A DNA stretch of 64,000 nucleotides, from contig JASVEC010000018.1 in assembly GCA_030770535.1 (NCBI GenBank), forward strand, positions 248,001 through 312,000. Direction: 5' to 3'. The notes below the pieces were generated by a model. That model was given only the letters and a program-made list of their open reading frames with translations. It had not been told where the DNA came from and ran no database searches. This document shows, in pieces, positions 1-10,711 of the stretch. This DNA is from Batkoa obscura. Lineage: Eukaryota; Entomophthoromycota; Entomophthoromycetes; Entomophthorales; Batkoaceae. The first letter of the stretch is position 1, and the number at the start of each line of letters is the position of its first letter. Position numbers and translations under genes: made by a program.

Positions 1-572
1 GCCACTTATATAATTGGTAAGTAATAGGTGAGAAGGAAAGGTTTTGAATAGAGTTATACAGTTAGTGCTGTGATGTTATTGTATATATTTTAAATATATA
101 CAATACTTCAAATTAAATTAAATCAAATTGAATTACAAAATAGCTTTTAAGACAAGTAATTCTGTCAATTATAATATTTTCTAAATAAGATTTAATGTCA
201 TGAACATTCATGATATTGTATAATAAAGTTAAAACCTTTCAATCACCATTCAAACAAAAAAACTTTTCAAACAAAAAAACTTTTCAAATAATATTTATGA
301 TATTGTGTTTCAAGGTTCCTTTTATGTAGTACTTTAATTTAATTATTAAAGTTTTGACTTATCAAAAATGATTGTTCTAACAGTTTTTAGTCTATATTTC
401 AATAACAATTAACAAATACCATTAAAAAGGTATCAAATTTAAATATTTATTTTTTTATCAGAGCATTGGAAATATTAATATCTTAAAGTTATGACTTTCT
501 AAAGATATCAAAACTTCAGTTTAGGTGTTTCCATTGAACTAGTTATTAAGCCATTACAGGTCAGCAAAGAAC
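1..572. other. AT-rich intergenic sequence at the window edge
   Basis: This is the 3' flank of the RPB7 gene. It is AT-rich, with stops in all frames and no recognisable coding or RNA feature. A short direct repeat of an 'aaaaaacttttcaaac'-type unit lies near 255-287. Nothing else was seen. Confidence 0.6.
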
Positions 573-1358
573 TTATCTTTTAATAACACCAAGATAATCA
601 TCTAACATGGATCCAATAGCAACCTAAAAAATTCCAGAATCTTAACAATAAATAATCCAAAAATTTACCACCGCATTTGCATCAACTCTAGTAGATATAA
701 TTTTAACTCGGATAGCTGTATCTTTGCCAATAACCTTATTTATAATAAAAAATATTATTTTCGATATATTTTAAAACTTTACTTGATCCTCAAAACTAAA
801 ACAGTTATTTATCCCTGCAGAATCATGAGTAAATCTCGAGGGTATATTCTATTTACATAGTTAATTTATCAAACAAAACTTTGTAATTAAAGTTTACTAT
901 TTTTGAAATAAAAATACTCAATGGTCCGCACATTGCAAAGAACCCTTGCTATTCATATTATTAAATCAAAGTTTAAAAAACTACTAGTCTATCTTACTGA
1001 GTTCACACTTGCAACCACCGCATCGACCACTTCTCCTTTCATAGGTTTTAAAACAATGGCATTATATTTGACATCAAACTCAGCAAGCCCATTTCCTGGT
1101 ATAATTTTACCACTCGAAATCTCAGCCAAACTTACCACACATATTATATACCCATAAAGTCCAGAGCATTTCCCTTCCACATCATTATGTACTTTTTCTT
1201 GAATTTGGCTTCTTAATGTTGTGCCAAAGAAAGAGGGATGTAGTTGAATGGTGTGGGATAATTGTTTCTAGGTTATTAATATTAATTTAAATCAGCCATA
1301 AACGGAGTCCGTATTATTTTTTGCGTCTTTTGTTGTGCTTGCTTACCAAATAAAACAT
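573..1358 (-). CDS. RPB7: RNA polymerase II subunit RPB7
   Basis: RPB7 forms the stalk of RNA polymerase II with RPB4 and contacts nascent RNA in the nucleus. I assembled six exons on the minus strand: 1347-1358, 998-1267, 898-948, 783-848, 669-734 and 573-623. All junctions keep phase and give 171 aa, the length typical of the family. The N-terminal SHS2/RNP half reads LHPSFFG, then LYGYII, then AEFDVKYNAIVLKP followed by KGEVVDAVV, which are the hallmark blocks of RPB7. The C-terminal OB/S1 half carries GFFAMCGPLSIFIS and ends in AIGSMLDDYLGVIKR, as in animals and fungi. The first exon encodes only MFYL, so simple ORF calling would miss the start. Introns are 79, 49, 49, 48 and 45 nt. GPHR lies tandem upstream with a gap of about 250 bp. 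Confidence 0.95.
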
Positions 1359-1608
1359 TTTAAATAAAATTTGAAAAAAATGAAATTAGAGATCACAAAC
1401 TATATTTTTAGTACTACAAGTCAACCAATTAAATTCATTCTGAGAAGTTCAAATAAATAACAATTCATCACCACACTGCTATTAGACAGTAACAATTTTT
1501 AGTATTTAAAAATAGATAGTTACGTTAATAATTAAAATAATAAAATCAAAAGTGATAAAAGTTTAATATATTTTTTGAAATATCTACTATTTAAAATAGA
1601 ACAATAAC

Positions 1609-3494
1609 TTAGTTGGCAAGCCCATAATCCAGTTCAAAGTGTTTATGAGAAATATACAAAACAACGATAGATAATAAAGAGGATATTAAAAATATCAAAT
1701 CAAACCAGCGGTAAAAGAAATCAAAGCTAATATTACCCAAAACTAAACTCAATGAATTTCTATTTAAAAGCATATTATTAGTACTATTTTTTAACAATAT
1801 CTTAAAAATTACCTATAATTTTCTGGAAAGTTCGATCGCATCAATAAAACAGTACTTAAAAAATACATTCCCATTGTTTCCGCTAGAAACAATATCAGAT
1901 TTTCCCTTAAGGTTTGAGATGTAAATACTTTAGTAAGCTAAAATTATGTTATCATAAGCTTCTTAACTAGTATTACCATCAATACGATTTACCTTCATGA
2001 AATAAATTAATAGACTACGAATAGAAAATACGACCAACACTCCAATTAAAACAAAACTAAGCTGCTGTGCCCAAAACTTTTGATTCAGTTTCAAGTTCCA
2101 AAATTTTACTAAAATAGATAATCCCATAGTCACTGGATCTGTTTTTTCATTTCGATCTAATATGATATTTATAAAAGACTAAACATTGTTAGCATATGTA
2201 TGCTATGATATAATATTTTTTACCATGAATATCCTGTATATACAATAAGCACCAAATATATATCCTAAAGCATCCATGGCCTTTCCTTTAACTGTTCCAG
2301 AATGATTTAATCGATCCTATTTATAAATATAATTGATTTTTCTTTGTGATAAAGCTATTATACCTTTCTTCTATTTAGTTGATTAACTTCAGAACTTATT
2401 TGGGATTGTAGATTCGCTAAGGTATCAATTTCGCTTTGTACGGATTGAGAATCTAATAAATAATAGATTTAAATGTGATTTTGATAGTGCAATAAGCTTA
2501 CTTCTTGTAGTTAATCCTTGGGATATATTATTTATCATTGAAGTAAAGAATCCAGATTCATTGCCCTAAAAAAATTAGATATATTATTTAAAGGAGACAA
2601 ATAAAGTTACTCTTTGTTCTTCCTTAAATTGGCTTAATTCTAAAGTTAATTGTTTTTGTTTTTCGCTAACTATTTGCAAGGTATTTGTAAGCTCAATCTC
2701 ATTCTTATTGATTTCATCTAGATTAGCTTGGCTAACAAAGTAAATAAATAATCTCAATATAAAAACACAAATATATATATACTGTAATAAAGGTAGATAG
2801 GTATAGGCGTTATAAATGGCGCCGAACCCAGATAATACAGAGATTAAACCTACGCCTACTTTCCCTACTCGAGTTAAACTTTGGATAAAAATCCATTCCG
2901 CTAAAATATTAATCATCAAAAATTAATTGAGAACTAAAAATTTACATAAACCAACAGACCCAAAAGGGGTCTTTTCTTCATATCCAATCTTCCAAAACAG
3001 AGATAGCCATATTAGCCACAATACTGAAATAGCGGATATTTTTGCTTTAAGGGTCAAACCTAGATTTATTAGCTATAAGCTATGTAGAATCAATTCCTTT
3101 ATTACCTGAAAATGGCTTTTTAGTCAGCATATAAATTTGAAGCAAAGGCAAAATCACAATTAACATCAGTAATGTGGCCCCTATACAAAACTTCCAATAC
3201 CAAACTCGGAGACTATTATACAAATTAGTTATATAATAGGTAATAAAAACCCAGCTCTTACTCTTGCATCCACTCCAGAATTTCAAATAACATCAATACA
3301 CACAGCCCACCTGACAATGAAAAAATAATCGAAAACCAAGCCGGTACTCCCAATGCTGATTCTTTTCGAATATCATAATCTTGATACAACTGACGTACTA
3401 GAAAATAACGCCCTACATAGAATAAACTAGCTTGAAGTGCTATCATTAGCATCCCACTAGGTACTAAGGCTAATAAGCTACTTTCATTTTGCAT
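1609..3494 (-). CDS. GPHR: Golgi pH regulator (GPHR/GPR89 family) multi-pass membrane protein
   Basis: GPHR is a Golgi/ER counter-ion (anion) channel needed for acidification. Eleven exons on the minus strand: 3262-3494, 3106-3212, 2952-3059, 2783-2900, 2611-2731, 2502-2565, 2364-2452, 2224-2316, 1993-2178, 1813-1937, 1609-1783. The frame closes exactly at 472 aa (human about 455). Diagnostic stretches in order are YFLVRQLYQDYDIR after TM1, then the central LTRVGKVGVGLISVLSGFGA, the coiled-coil loop rich in Glu/Gln/Lys, NHSGTVKGKAMDALGY, DRNEKTDPVT, the conserved LAETMGMYFLSTVLLMR, and the C-terminal FYRWFDLIFLISSLLSI. About nine hydrophobic segments are visible. Introns are 29-55 nt. The gene is divergent from the uL3m gene. 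Confidence 0.95.
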
Positions 3495-4038
3495 TTTGAT
3501 TAGAACTGATTTTTGGTTAAAAAGTTATTGTTGTGTTTTCATTCTTTGCCAAAAAAAGTGACTAGATCATTCCTAAATTGGTAAGTGGGCATATAAATTT
3601 TATTAAGTTGTTGCTTTTAAAAGTGAATTTATCCGTACTTTATAGCCCTTTTTAATAGGTAATTGTTGGATAAGGAAGTGCAAATGTTCAAATGAATTGA
3701 CAGAATTTAAAGCTGCAAACTATGTTGAACCCCCACTTGATACATTTTATTTCGAAAATAACAACTCAGTAAATAAAAATGAAAAAATATTAATTTATAA
3801 TGTGTTGACTTGGAAACATGTACCTAATATTAATAAGAGTATATCTTTTTGTATTTGTTATCAACATTATATAATATCATTATTTGTAATACTAAGACTT
3901 TTTCATAAAAAGTTGAACTTTAAAATGAACAAATTTTTAATTAAAGCTAAAAATATCCCATAAGTATTAAGGCGAAAAACTCAAATTGCAATTGTTTATT
4001 TTTAATATCCAATTCATATAGAAAATCAAAAATAGAAA
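3495..4038. promoter_or_regulatory. Divergent intergenic region between GPHR and uL3m
   Basis: These 544 bp separate two divergent housekeeping genes and must hold both promoters. An 88-codon open frame at 3697-3963 shows no recognisable family and is probably chance. No clear TATA box was identified. Confidence 0.4.
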
Positions 4039-5310
4039 ATGTTTAGAAGAGCACTAACACTATATAAAAATAACATAATAAACAGCTTGGGGGCCACTAT
4101 CAAAGCCACTATCCCTAAGCCCAATATAACGAGTTTGAGATTATCAAGTAGTGATTCGACACAAAGTTTAGGCCAAAAGTATCAAGTTTTTAGACCCGAA
4201 ATAGAGTATGAAAGAGTAGAAGTTAACGAAATTGAACAGAATGAATTTGATCCAAAAAGCTCAAAACGTTGTGGCTTAATAGCAAAGAAAAAAGGAATGA
4301 CCTGCATATGGGACGAAAGTGGTAATCAGATCCCATGCACTGTGTTACAGGTATGCATTTAAATGTACTAATAAGCTATAAAAACAAGATAATTTTATGG
4401 CAAAAAATAAACATACTAATATTTAAAATCAAAAGGTCGAAGATTGCCAAGTAGTATTCCAAAAAACTGAAGAAGTGGACGGCTATTTAGCTTTACAGCT
4501 TGGTGCTGTAAACCGTGAACAACATAAAGTTAGTAAACCCCTTCTTGGACATTTTATTAGTAATGGCGTTGAACCAAAGCATCGTTTAGTCGAATTTAAA
4601 GTTACCTCTGACGCTACTTTGCCTGTTGGTAAGTTTTTTAGAGTTAAAATGTTCATCATTTATCACTTTACATTATACTAATAACAATCTAGGAACCACT
4701 TTATCTGCAGCTCACTTTTTACCTGGCCAATTTGTTGATGCTCGTGCACCAAGGTAAGATTATTCATGAGTCAAATTGATTGTCCTAATTGTAAATAGTA
4801 AAGGTAAAGGTTTCCAAGGTGGTATGAAGCGCCATGGATTTGCAGGTTTAAGAGCGTCTCATGGTGTATCTTTAACTCATCGTTCTATTGGTTCTACAGG
4901 TCAACGTGCTCAGCCTGGTAAAGTTTTCAAGGGTAAAAAAATGCCTGGTAGAATGGGCGGGAATTTTGTTACAGTACAAAACTGTAAAGTAAGTTTTGAA
5001 TTAAATCTTAGAATTTTATTGATCAAATAATTTAAAAATAACTTTTTAGGTTATCAAAATCGACACTGAATTAAATTTGATTTATTTAAAAGGATGTATC
5101 CCAGGCTTTAATGAACAATATGTCACTTTAGTAGACTCAGTTAGAAAGATAGGACTTCAAAAATATGGACTTAGTAAACAGCAAAGTTATCAACCACCTC
5201 AAGGTTTCAAACCACCTTTCCCTACCTATAACCCAGCTTTATTAAAAGATACCCCTAGAGAACTAGTCGCTAAACTCAATGTTAAAGAAGTTCCAATTAC
5301 TAAATCTTAG
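4039..5310 (+). CDS. MRPL3: Mitochondrial large-subunit ribosomal protein uL3m
   Basis: This is a structural protein of the mitochondrial 54S/39S subunit near the peptidyl transferase centre. Five exons: 4039-4350, 4436-4628, 4693-4753, 4799-4988, 5050-5310, giving 338 aa in closed frame. The first ~70 residues are basic and Ser/Thr-rich without acidic clusters, consistent with a mitochondrial presequence. The L3 fold begins at [16 protein letters not shown]. The signature block [16 protein letters not shown], then [20 protein letters not shown] and MPGRMGGN, identifies bacterial-type uL3 rather than cytosolic uL3. The C-terminus continues with YLKGCIPG. Introns range from 45 to 85 nt. Its 3' flank runs directly into the first miniature repeat at 5527. 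Confidence 0.96.
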
Positions 5311-5526
5311 ACTGTTGACGACCTATAATCTTGGCAACTAACTTAAAATAATAAAATTAAAAGAAGTTTAATGCTTTTTTGCTATTATACGATGGTATTC
5401 ATGACTATTTTATTTTTTTAAGATTTGTTGCAGTTTATTAAAGATTTTCCTTATTTTATTTTAAATAGAGATATTTATTAAAATACAAAATGCATCAATA
5501 TTTTATACTTATGAAATTTAAGATAT
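5311..5526. other. 3' flank of uL3m, no gene
   Basis: This is AT-rich sequence leading into the miniature-element cluster. No coding signal was seen. Confidence 0.5.
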
Positions 5527-5621
5527 GGGGATGTTTATTTTTATTCCATTACTTTCCATTTTTTAAGCGCTATTTGAGTGGAAAAATTGTTAGTAAAATT
5601 CTTACGAAAAAATACATCCCC
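5527..5621 (+). mobile_element. Miniature inverted-repeat element, copy 1
   Basis: Non-autonomous element of about 95 bp. It starts GGGGATGT and ends ACATCCCC, with an internal AAGCGCT block followed by ATTTGAGTGG. ATAT on both sides (5523-5526 and 5622-5625) is the likely 4-bp target duplication. It forms the left outer arm of an inverted duplication with copy 3, with which it shares the unusual 'ttttttcgt' spacing next to the terminus. Confidence 0.85.
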
Positions 5622-5708
5622 ATATAGTGTAATGCAAACTTAATACTTTAATGATGATATTTTAAATATTCATTATAAGCATTTTAATTAAAAAACTAAT
5701 TAACAAAT

Positions 5709-5807
5709 GGGGGTGTATTTTTGTATTTAAGAATTTTATTAGAAATCTTTTCGCTTAAATAGCGCTCAAAAGATAGAAAAGGTAATGAAACCAAAAAAAA
5801 CATCCCC
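5709..5807 (-). mobile_element. Miniature inverted-repeat element, copy 2
   Basis: Full-length copy on the minus strand (99 bp), at the centre of the 5520-5881 inverted duplication. The flanks are complementary (TTAACAAAT / ATTTGTTAA) rather than a direct duplication, as expected at a palindrome centre. Confidence 0.85.
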
Positions 5808-5855
5808 ATTTGTTAATTTAAAAAACATGAGTATTAAGTTTGCATTACACTATAT

Positions 5856-6420
5856 GGCGATGTATTTTTTCGTTTAAGAATTGTGAAATATCACTTTGTC
5901 AGTCTCATGGTTAATTATACCATAACAATCGCCTAAGCTGTTGTGTTCTTGAGTTCAGAGAAAATTAATCCCACGTTCTTGTTTTGATTTGCTATGAGAA
6001 TTTCCAGCTCCATCCCAAAGAACATTATCTTCTCATTTTGATATTTATACTTTTCAGAGTATAAAACAGTTTACAGAGTATAATAGTTCGAGGCTTTTTA
6101 ACTGAATTAATCCCTGATATCTCGAACATTTAATAAAGCCACTAAGTTTTCTTAATAGTATTTTACATAGATTTTACATTAGTATTGTCTATTCTATTTG
6201 TCTTATATAGCTTGTAACCTATTACGTGCTATTCCTCATAACCCAAGTCTATCTTAGTCACATAAACTAAGACCTTTCGACTTATAGTGTAGTCAACCCA
6301 GCAATAGCTGTTCTTGACTCCAAACCCTGAGTACCAGATTTCACAGAATTTTACTAACAATTTTTCCGCTCAAATGGCGCTTAAAAAATGGAAAGTAATG
6401 GAATCAAAAAAAACATCCCC
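5856..6420 (-). mobile_element. Miniature inverted-repeat element, copy 3, split by an LTR insertion
   Basis: The element runs 5856-5881 and resumes at 6346-6420. A 464-bp solo-LTR-like insertion lies between the two parts, with GAAT duplicated at the junctions (5878-5881 and 6346-6349). A second LTR-like copy sits at its right end, with CCCAT duplicated there. Confidence 0.85.
5882..6345 (+). mobile_element. Solo LTR-like insertion A (464 bp)
   Basis: The insertion begins TGTGAAAT and ends ATTTCACA, so it has TG...CA ends with a short terminal inverted repeat. It is flanked by a 4-bp target duplication (GAAT) inside a miniature element. It has no coding capacity. These are the marks of a solo LTR from an LTR retrotransposon. 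No gag or pol sequence is present in the window, so the parent family is unknown. A small non-autonomous DNA transposon with short TIRs is the alternative. It is a fossil and looks fairly young, because the copies match closely over most of their length. Confidence 0.65.
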
Positions 6421-6422
6421 AT

Positions 6423-6822
6423 TGTGAAATCTGGTACTCAGGGTTTGGAGTCAAGAACAGCTATTGCTGGGTTGACTACACTATAAGTCGAAAGGTCTTA
6501 GTTTATGTGACTAAGATAGACTTGGGTTATGAGGAATAGCACGTAATAGGTTACAAGCTATATAAGACAAATAGAATAGACAATACTAATGTAAAATCTA
6601 TGTAAAATACTATTAAGAAAACTTAGTGGCTTTATTAAATGTTCGAGATATCAGGGATTAATTCAGTTAAAAAGCCTCGAACTATTATACTCTGTAAACT
6701 GTTTTATACTCTGAAAAGTATAAGTATCAAAATGAGAAGATAATATTCTTTTGGGTGGAACTAGAAATTCTCATAACAAATCAAAATAATTAACCATGGG
6801 ACTGACAAAGCGATATTTCACA
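6423..6822 (-). mobile_element. Solo LTR-like insertion B (400 bp), inverted relative to A
   Basis: Same family as insertion A in opposite orientation, with the same TG...CA ends, flanked by CCCAT on both sides (6418-6422 and 6823-6827). It is shorter than the 464-bp copies. Together with A it makes an inverted repeat of roughly 940 bp around the remains of miniature copy 3. Confidence 0.65.
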
Positions 6823-6827
6823 CCCAT

Positions 6828-7563
6828 ATATTCATTATTAAGTTAAAGATAGCTCAAAGTATTTTCCACCATTTTAAAACTAAAATGTAGTTAAATCTAT
6901 TTTTCATCTCTTGGTTGGATTTATTTATTTTGGGCTAGCACTTTATTTCTAAAAAAAGGAATTGATTTTTAGGAGTCCTTTTGTTTTAAAAAGGCAAAGA
7001 GTTCAAAATTGCAAAATTTGCTCCAACCATCTATCTAACTTTAACAATGATAAATTAAATTATAATAAACAATAGCTTTTTAAAATATCATCTTAATTTT
7101 TGGTTTAAAGATTTTTGATAAGGATGTTTTCGCTTATATTTTTTATTCAAAATATTATAATTAAATATATGGAAATTTTCCTTCAAATCAACAATTTGGT
7201 TAGTAGATTTAAAAAATTTCAAAATTTACGCTACATAGAAAATAAACAAATATAGTAAATTAGAAAATCTTAATCAAACTTTTAAACTTATTCACTTCAA
7301 AGTTATTAAAAATATTAAAATACCAAAGTTAATGTTAATTGAAGTCATTAGTCTGTTAAGATACTCCCTGCCAAAAAGTGTTTGTGAAACATGATTAGAA
7401 ACTTATCAAGAGTAATTATACTACCATTTAAGTTACTACATATAATATAAATAATAATATTAATAAAAAGTAATATTCTTCATGTGAATAAGCTTTGATT
7501 TGACTAATAAAAAAATGTCAGATTAAATTGATCTTAACTATAGAAAAACATTTTTATAGATAA
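6828..7563. other. AT-rich intergenic sequence
   Basis: No open frame, RNA gene or recognisable repeat beyond the flanking elements was seen here. Confidence 0.5.
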
Positions 7564-7658
7564 GGGGATGTTTTTTTGACTTCATCATTTCTATTCTTTA
7601 AGCGCTGTTTGAGCGGAAAATTTGGTAGCAAAATTCTTAAACCTAAAAATACATCCCC
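7564..7658 (+). mobile_element. Miniature inverted-repeat element, copy 4
   Basis: A 95-bp copy with GGGGATGT...ACATCCCC ends. The flanking direct repeat ATAA (7560-7563, 7659-7662) is one of the clearest 4-bp target duplications in the family. Confidence 0.9.
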
Positions 7659-8148
7659 ATAAAAAGCTTTTGTTAAAAAAAGTTAGAAAAGATGACTAAA
7701 TTTGAATTTGAATATGAGTCATAAATCACATTTTTAAAATCAAATTTGGATAATGATTGTTAAATAATATTACAAATATTATCTAGATTTATTGTATTAG
7801 AATAAGCATAGAATAATGTAAGATTGAATTTAGTGTGGTTAGAAGTTGCCTTTACGTTGTATAAAATAATATTAGTATATGTCTTGGTTTAAGTACAATA
7901 AATCTCAATATTTTAAAATGCCCTTAATGAATCATATCAAAAAGTGATTCAAACAAGTTAGAATCCCAATATACTTTTGTCCTTTTAAATTATTCTACTA
8001 TAATTGTAGCTATTTAAAAATAGTTTCAAGTCTGTTTCAGGCTGATATACAGCTGTTACAACTCTATTCCAGCCTGTTTGCACTAATTTTTAGAACCATT
8101 AATATATCTTTAGTCTTTTAATGGCCAATCACTAACCTTTAGCTATAT
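7659..8148. other. AT-rich intergenic sequence
   Basis: No supported feature was seen between miniature copies 4 and 5. Confidence 0.5.
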
Positions 8149-8238
8149 GGAGGTGTTTTTTTGGGTTTATTTTTTACATCTTTTAAGCCCTCATTTGAGC
8201 GAAAAAATTGTTAGTAAAATTCTTAAAAAAGTACATCC
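8149..8238 (+). mobile_element. Miniature inverted-repeat element, copy 5
   Basis: A diverged 90-bp copy flanked by ATAT on both sides. The core AAGC...CATTTGAG block is recognisable. Confidence 0.8.
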
Positions 8239-8504
8239 ATATATTCTAGCAAAGTTTTACTATTAAATAAACTGTTAATTAAGCTGTGACAGAGTTGCAG
8301 AGGCTATAATGCGCTTAAGTTTGAATAATGATTTAATACCAACTTTTTTGAATTTCTAGCATTAAGGGTTATTTTTGTTTCAAGAGTAACATTAATTTCT
8401 AAATTAAATAAATTTAATCGATTAATAAACTTTACATAATAAGCAACACAACAGCTTGGGATTTAAAAAACTTAAAACTTATTTGGCTTTACAAAACCCT
8501 TAAC

Positions 8505-8672
8505 ATGTCATTTAATCTATTAGTTATTCCAATAGTCAGTATAGTTATAAATAATACAATTATATTTTTAACATTCGTATTGGTATATCAGGGAATATTA
8601 TTGAAACCTTCATACTTTGCATTTTGGTTTTTGTCATTTTTCTGTTTATTGACATTTGGATATTGTAGCTAA
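8505..8672 (+). CDS. Small hydrophobic open frame, possible 7TM-receptor fragment
   Basis: A 55-codon frame starting MSFNLLVIPIVSIVINN encodes two hydrophobic stretches, each long enough to span a membrane. It lies 570 bp upstream of the 7TM gene on the same strand. It could be a remnant of a related receptor, a short membrane peptide, or chance in AT-rich DNA, where Ile, Leu and Phe codons are common. No family was recognised. The sequence from 8673 to 9245 holds nothing else that I can support. Confidence 0.25.
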   Translation: MSFNLLVIPIVSIVINNTIIFLTFVLVYQGILLKPSYFAFWFLSFFCLLTFGYCS

Positions 8673-9245
8673 ATTTTGTAAAAACATAAAACTGGGAGGG
8701 ATTATAAAGTAGCATAATTAAGTTACCATGGGAATAAACGTAAGATTTTCATATAAGTTGTAAAGATAGAAAGCAAGAAGCAAGAAACGATTGTGCACTC
8801 AGACTAATAATTTTACCAACTTCGTGAAGGTGATTCTACTTTTTAAAAGTAATACAACTTTATTTTTTAAGATTGTGTTAGTTGTATCTCTTATGATCGT
8901 CTATATTAAGTGCGCTATTGTTTACTATGTTCCTTATAATAAATATTAGATATTTATCAAATATTTCCACAAGGTACGATTATATTAGCTTAAATTAATA
9001 ATCGTAAATATTTCTATAGCATTATACAAGTGATAAACTTACAAAGAACATGATTGGAAACATAAGATTAAGAATAACCCGCTAAAATTAGCTTTCAATA
9101 AGAAAAGTAAAAACCTATTTTTATGATCCTTGCTCCAGTAAGGGTAGTGTTTCATTTTAGCTTTCTGTTTTAATTGATTTTAAGATAAAAATCTATTATA
9201 TGAACAAAGGGAAGCTTTTTTGTTTGATTAATTGATCTAGCCTTA

Positions 9246-10133
9246 ATGTATATCTTTACACCTTTTTATTTGACAGCTATTTGCGCAACTTCAATATGTC
9301 TAATAGTCAATTCATTTTTAATTTATTTTGCAAGCAAATTATCTTGTAAAGGATTTGATGTAAAGTTGATAATGGCTTTAGCTTTTTTAGAGTTTCTTGC
9401 ACCGATTGCAGTGCTATCTGATCTCATCTATTATTTTATTAAAGGACAAAAATTAATAGAAAATCAATATGGGTGTTCATTTTATGGTTTTATAATATTA
9501 TTTATTTATCAATACGAAATTGTTTTAAACGCTTTATTATCGATGGAAAGATTAGGAAAAATTAAAAAGTCAGTGTTGTTCGAATATGCTTATCGTCCTG
9601 TAATAATTAACTTAACTATTTTTACACTTCTATTAATTACTTGTGCTGCAACAAATTCATTTGCAATTTCATCATCAAAACTAAGCTGTTTACTAGATGT
9701 TAGAAACAATATATTAGCTTCGGTCACTTATCATTATTCTCTTTTAAGTTGTTTTATTGGTGTTGGATTATTATCATATTCATACTATTGTATAGCTAAT
9801 GAGATTAGTGAATTTAAAGAAATTGTGTCAGCAGAACTAGGATCTAGTAGTGAAGCAGGTAGTGGAAAAACGTTCTCAAGTTTGAAAAAGGCATCGCTTA
9901 AAGTATACTTGATCTTAGCTATCTACGTAACATGTATGCTTGTTTCGCTTATCAGTTTATTTGTCGAATCGACATTCAAGTATGTATATGATGATTCTTT
10001 TAAACAAGCCAAGGAACTCAACTCAACTGCTAGTATTTTATTTGTTTTCGGAATGATTTTCAATGGATTGTTAGTACTTACATTACATAGTGGAATTGCA
10101 GGCGAAGTAAAATCTTTTCTGCAAAAAACATAA
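9246..10133 (+). CDS. Rhodopsin-like seven-transmembrane receptor
   Basis: Single-exon gene of 295 aa with seven hydrophobic segments and almost no extramembrane N-terminus. TM2 carries LIMALAFLEFLAP. TM3 ends in LNALLSMERLGK, where the ER pair sits at the position of the DRY motif of class A receptors. A cytoplasmic loop of about 40 residues rich in Ser/Glu/Lys separates TM5 and TM6, as in G-protein-coupled receptors. Two cysteines (before TM3, and in the loop after TM4 within LSCLLDV) could form the usual extracellular disulphide. The TM7 NPxxY motif is not evident, so assignment to class A is by layout. The ligand is unknown. Expanded single-exon receptors of this look are known in some early-diverging fungi. 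The opposite-strand frame at 9923-10303 is a shadow. Confidence 0.7.
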   Translation: MYIFTPFYLTAICATSICLIVNSFLIYFASKLSCKGFDVKLIMALAFLEFLAPIAVLSDLIYYFIKGQKLIENQYGCSFYGFIILFIYQYEIVLNALLSMERLGKIKKSVLFEYAYRPVIINLTIFTLLLITCAATNSFAISSSKLSCLLDVRNNILASVTYHYSLLSCFIGVGLLSYSYYCIANEISEFKEIVSAELGSSSEAGSGKTFSSLKKASLKVYLILAIYVTCMLVSLISLFVESTFKYVYDDSFKQAKELNSTASILFVFGMIFNGLLVLTLHSGIAGEVKSFLQKT

Positions 10134-10615
10134 ATAGTTTGAGGATATAAATGTAGAGTTTGTTTAGGAGATGAAACGATCAAATAAGTGTCTGAGCTAT
10201 ACTTAGGTTTATATCCTTTAGCTCGCCTCATCTTAGGACTAAAGGAAGCATACAATCGTTGTTTTAAATAAGTTGATGAGTATAGGTATTGAATAAACAA
10301 CATAAAAATTAAAACATTAAGTAACTTTTTTGAGTAATTTAAATAGTTGATAGTTACAGGACAAAAAAGGTTTTATAGATGGCTTTAAATGGCTAACTTT
10401 GATAAAAATAAATGGAAAAATGCTAGCTTTATCAATGCTTTTATTGATAGTTTTATTAAAAGGATTGTAAATATTATGCTTTGTTAGCCTTTAAGCTAAA
10501 GCATATTCAGGGTACTTCTAACATAAAACAACCTTTATTCAAAAAGTTATTATATTAAAATTTTATGTGCACTTTGTAGTTTAAAAAATTAAAAGTTGAT
10601 AGGAAAGTAATATAT
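10134..10615. other. 3' flank of the 7TM gene
   Basis: AT-rich. A short imperfect hairpin (ATGCTTTGTTAGC ... GCTAAAGCAT) occurs near 10477-10505. No gene was seen. Confidence 0.4.
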
Positions 10616-10711
10616 GTATGTATTTTTGTGTTCAAGAATTTTGCTAACGATTTTTCCGCTTAAATGGGGCTTAAAAGATGTAAGTAATGAGATAAAAAAA
10701 ACTTCCATCTC
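10616..10711 (-). mobile_element. Miniature inverted-repeat element, copy 6 (diverged)
   Basis: The interior is clearly of this family (ATTTTGCTAACGATTTTTCCGCTTAAATGG type). The termini have drifted and the ends are approximate. Confidence 0.7.

Larger units (their letters stand above)
5520..5881. repeat. Inverted duplication centred on miniature element copy 2
   Basis: The sequence just outside copy 1 (a block containing AGTGTAATGCAAACTTAATA) recurs as its reverse complement at about 5830-5855, on the far side of copy 2 and followed by copy 3. The arrangement is therefore copy 1, flank, copy 2, shortened inverted flank, inverted copy 3. The right flank lacks part of the left one. Confidence 0.75.

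Noticed and set aside
921-1157. 78-codon plus-strand frame
   Set aside because: It is the antisense of RPB7 exons 2 and 3.
3697-3963. 88-codon plus-strand open frame upstream of uL3m
   Set aside because: No recognisable domain, AT-driven composition (Asn, Lys, Ile, Phe), lies in a divergent promoter region; it could be chance.
5882-6822. A single ~940-bp foldback transposon
   Set aside because: Separate target duplications (GAAT; CCCAT) and a solo copy at 30795-31258 show two independent LTR-like insertions.
9923-10303. 126-codon minus-strand frame
   Set aside because: Antisense shadow of the 7TM gene with no coding features of its own.
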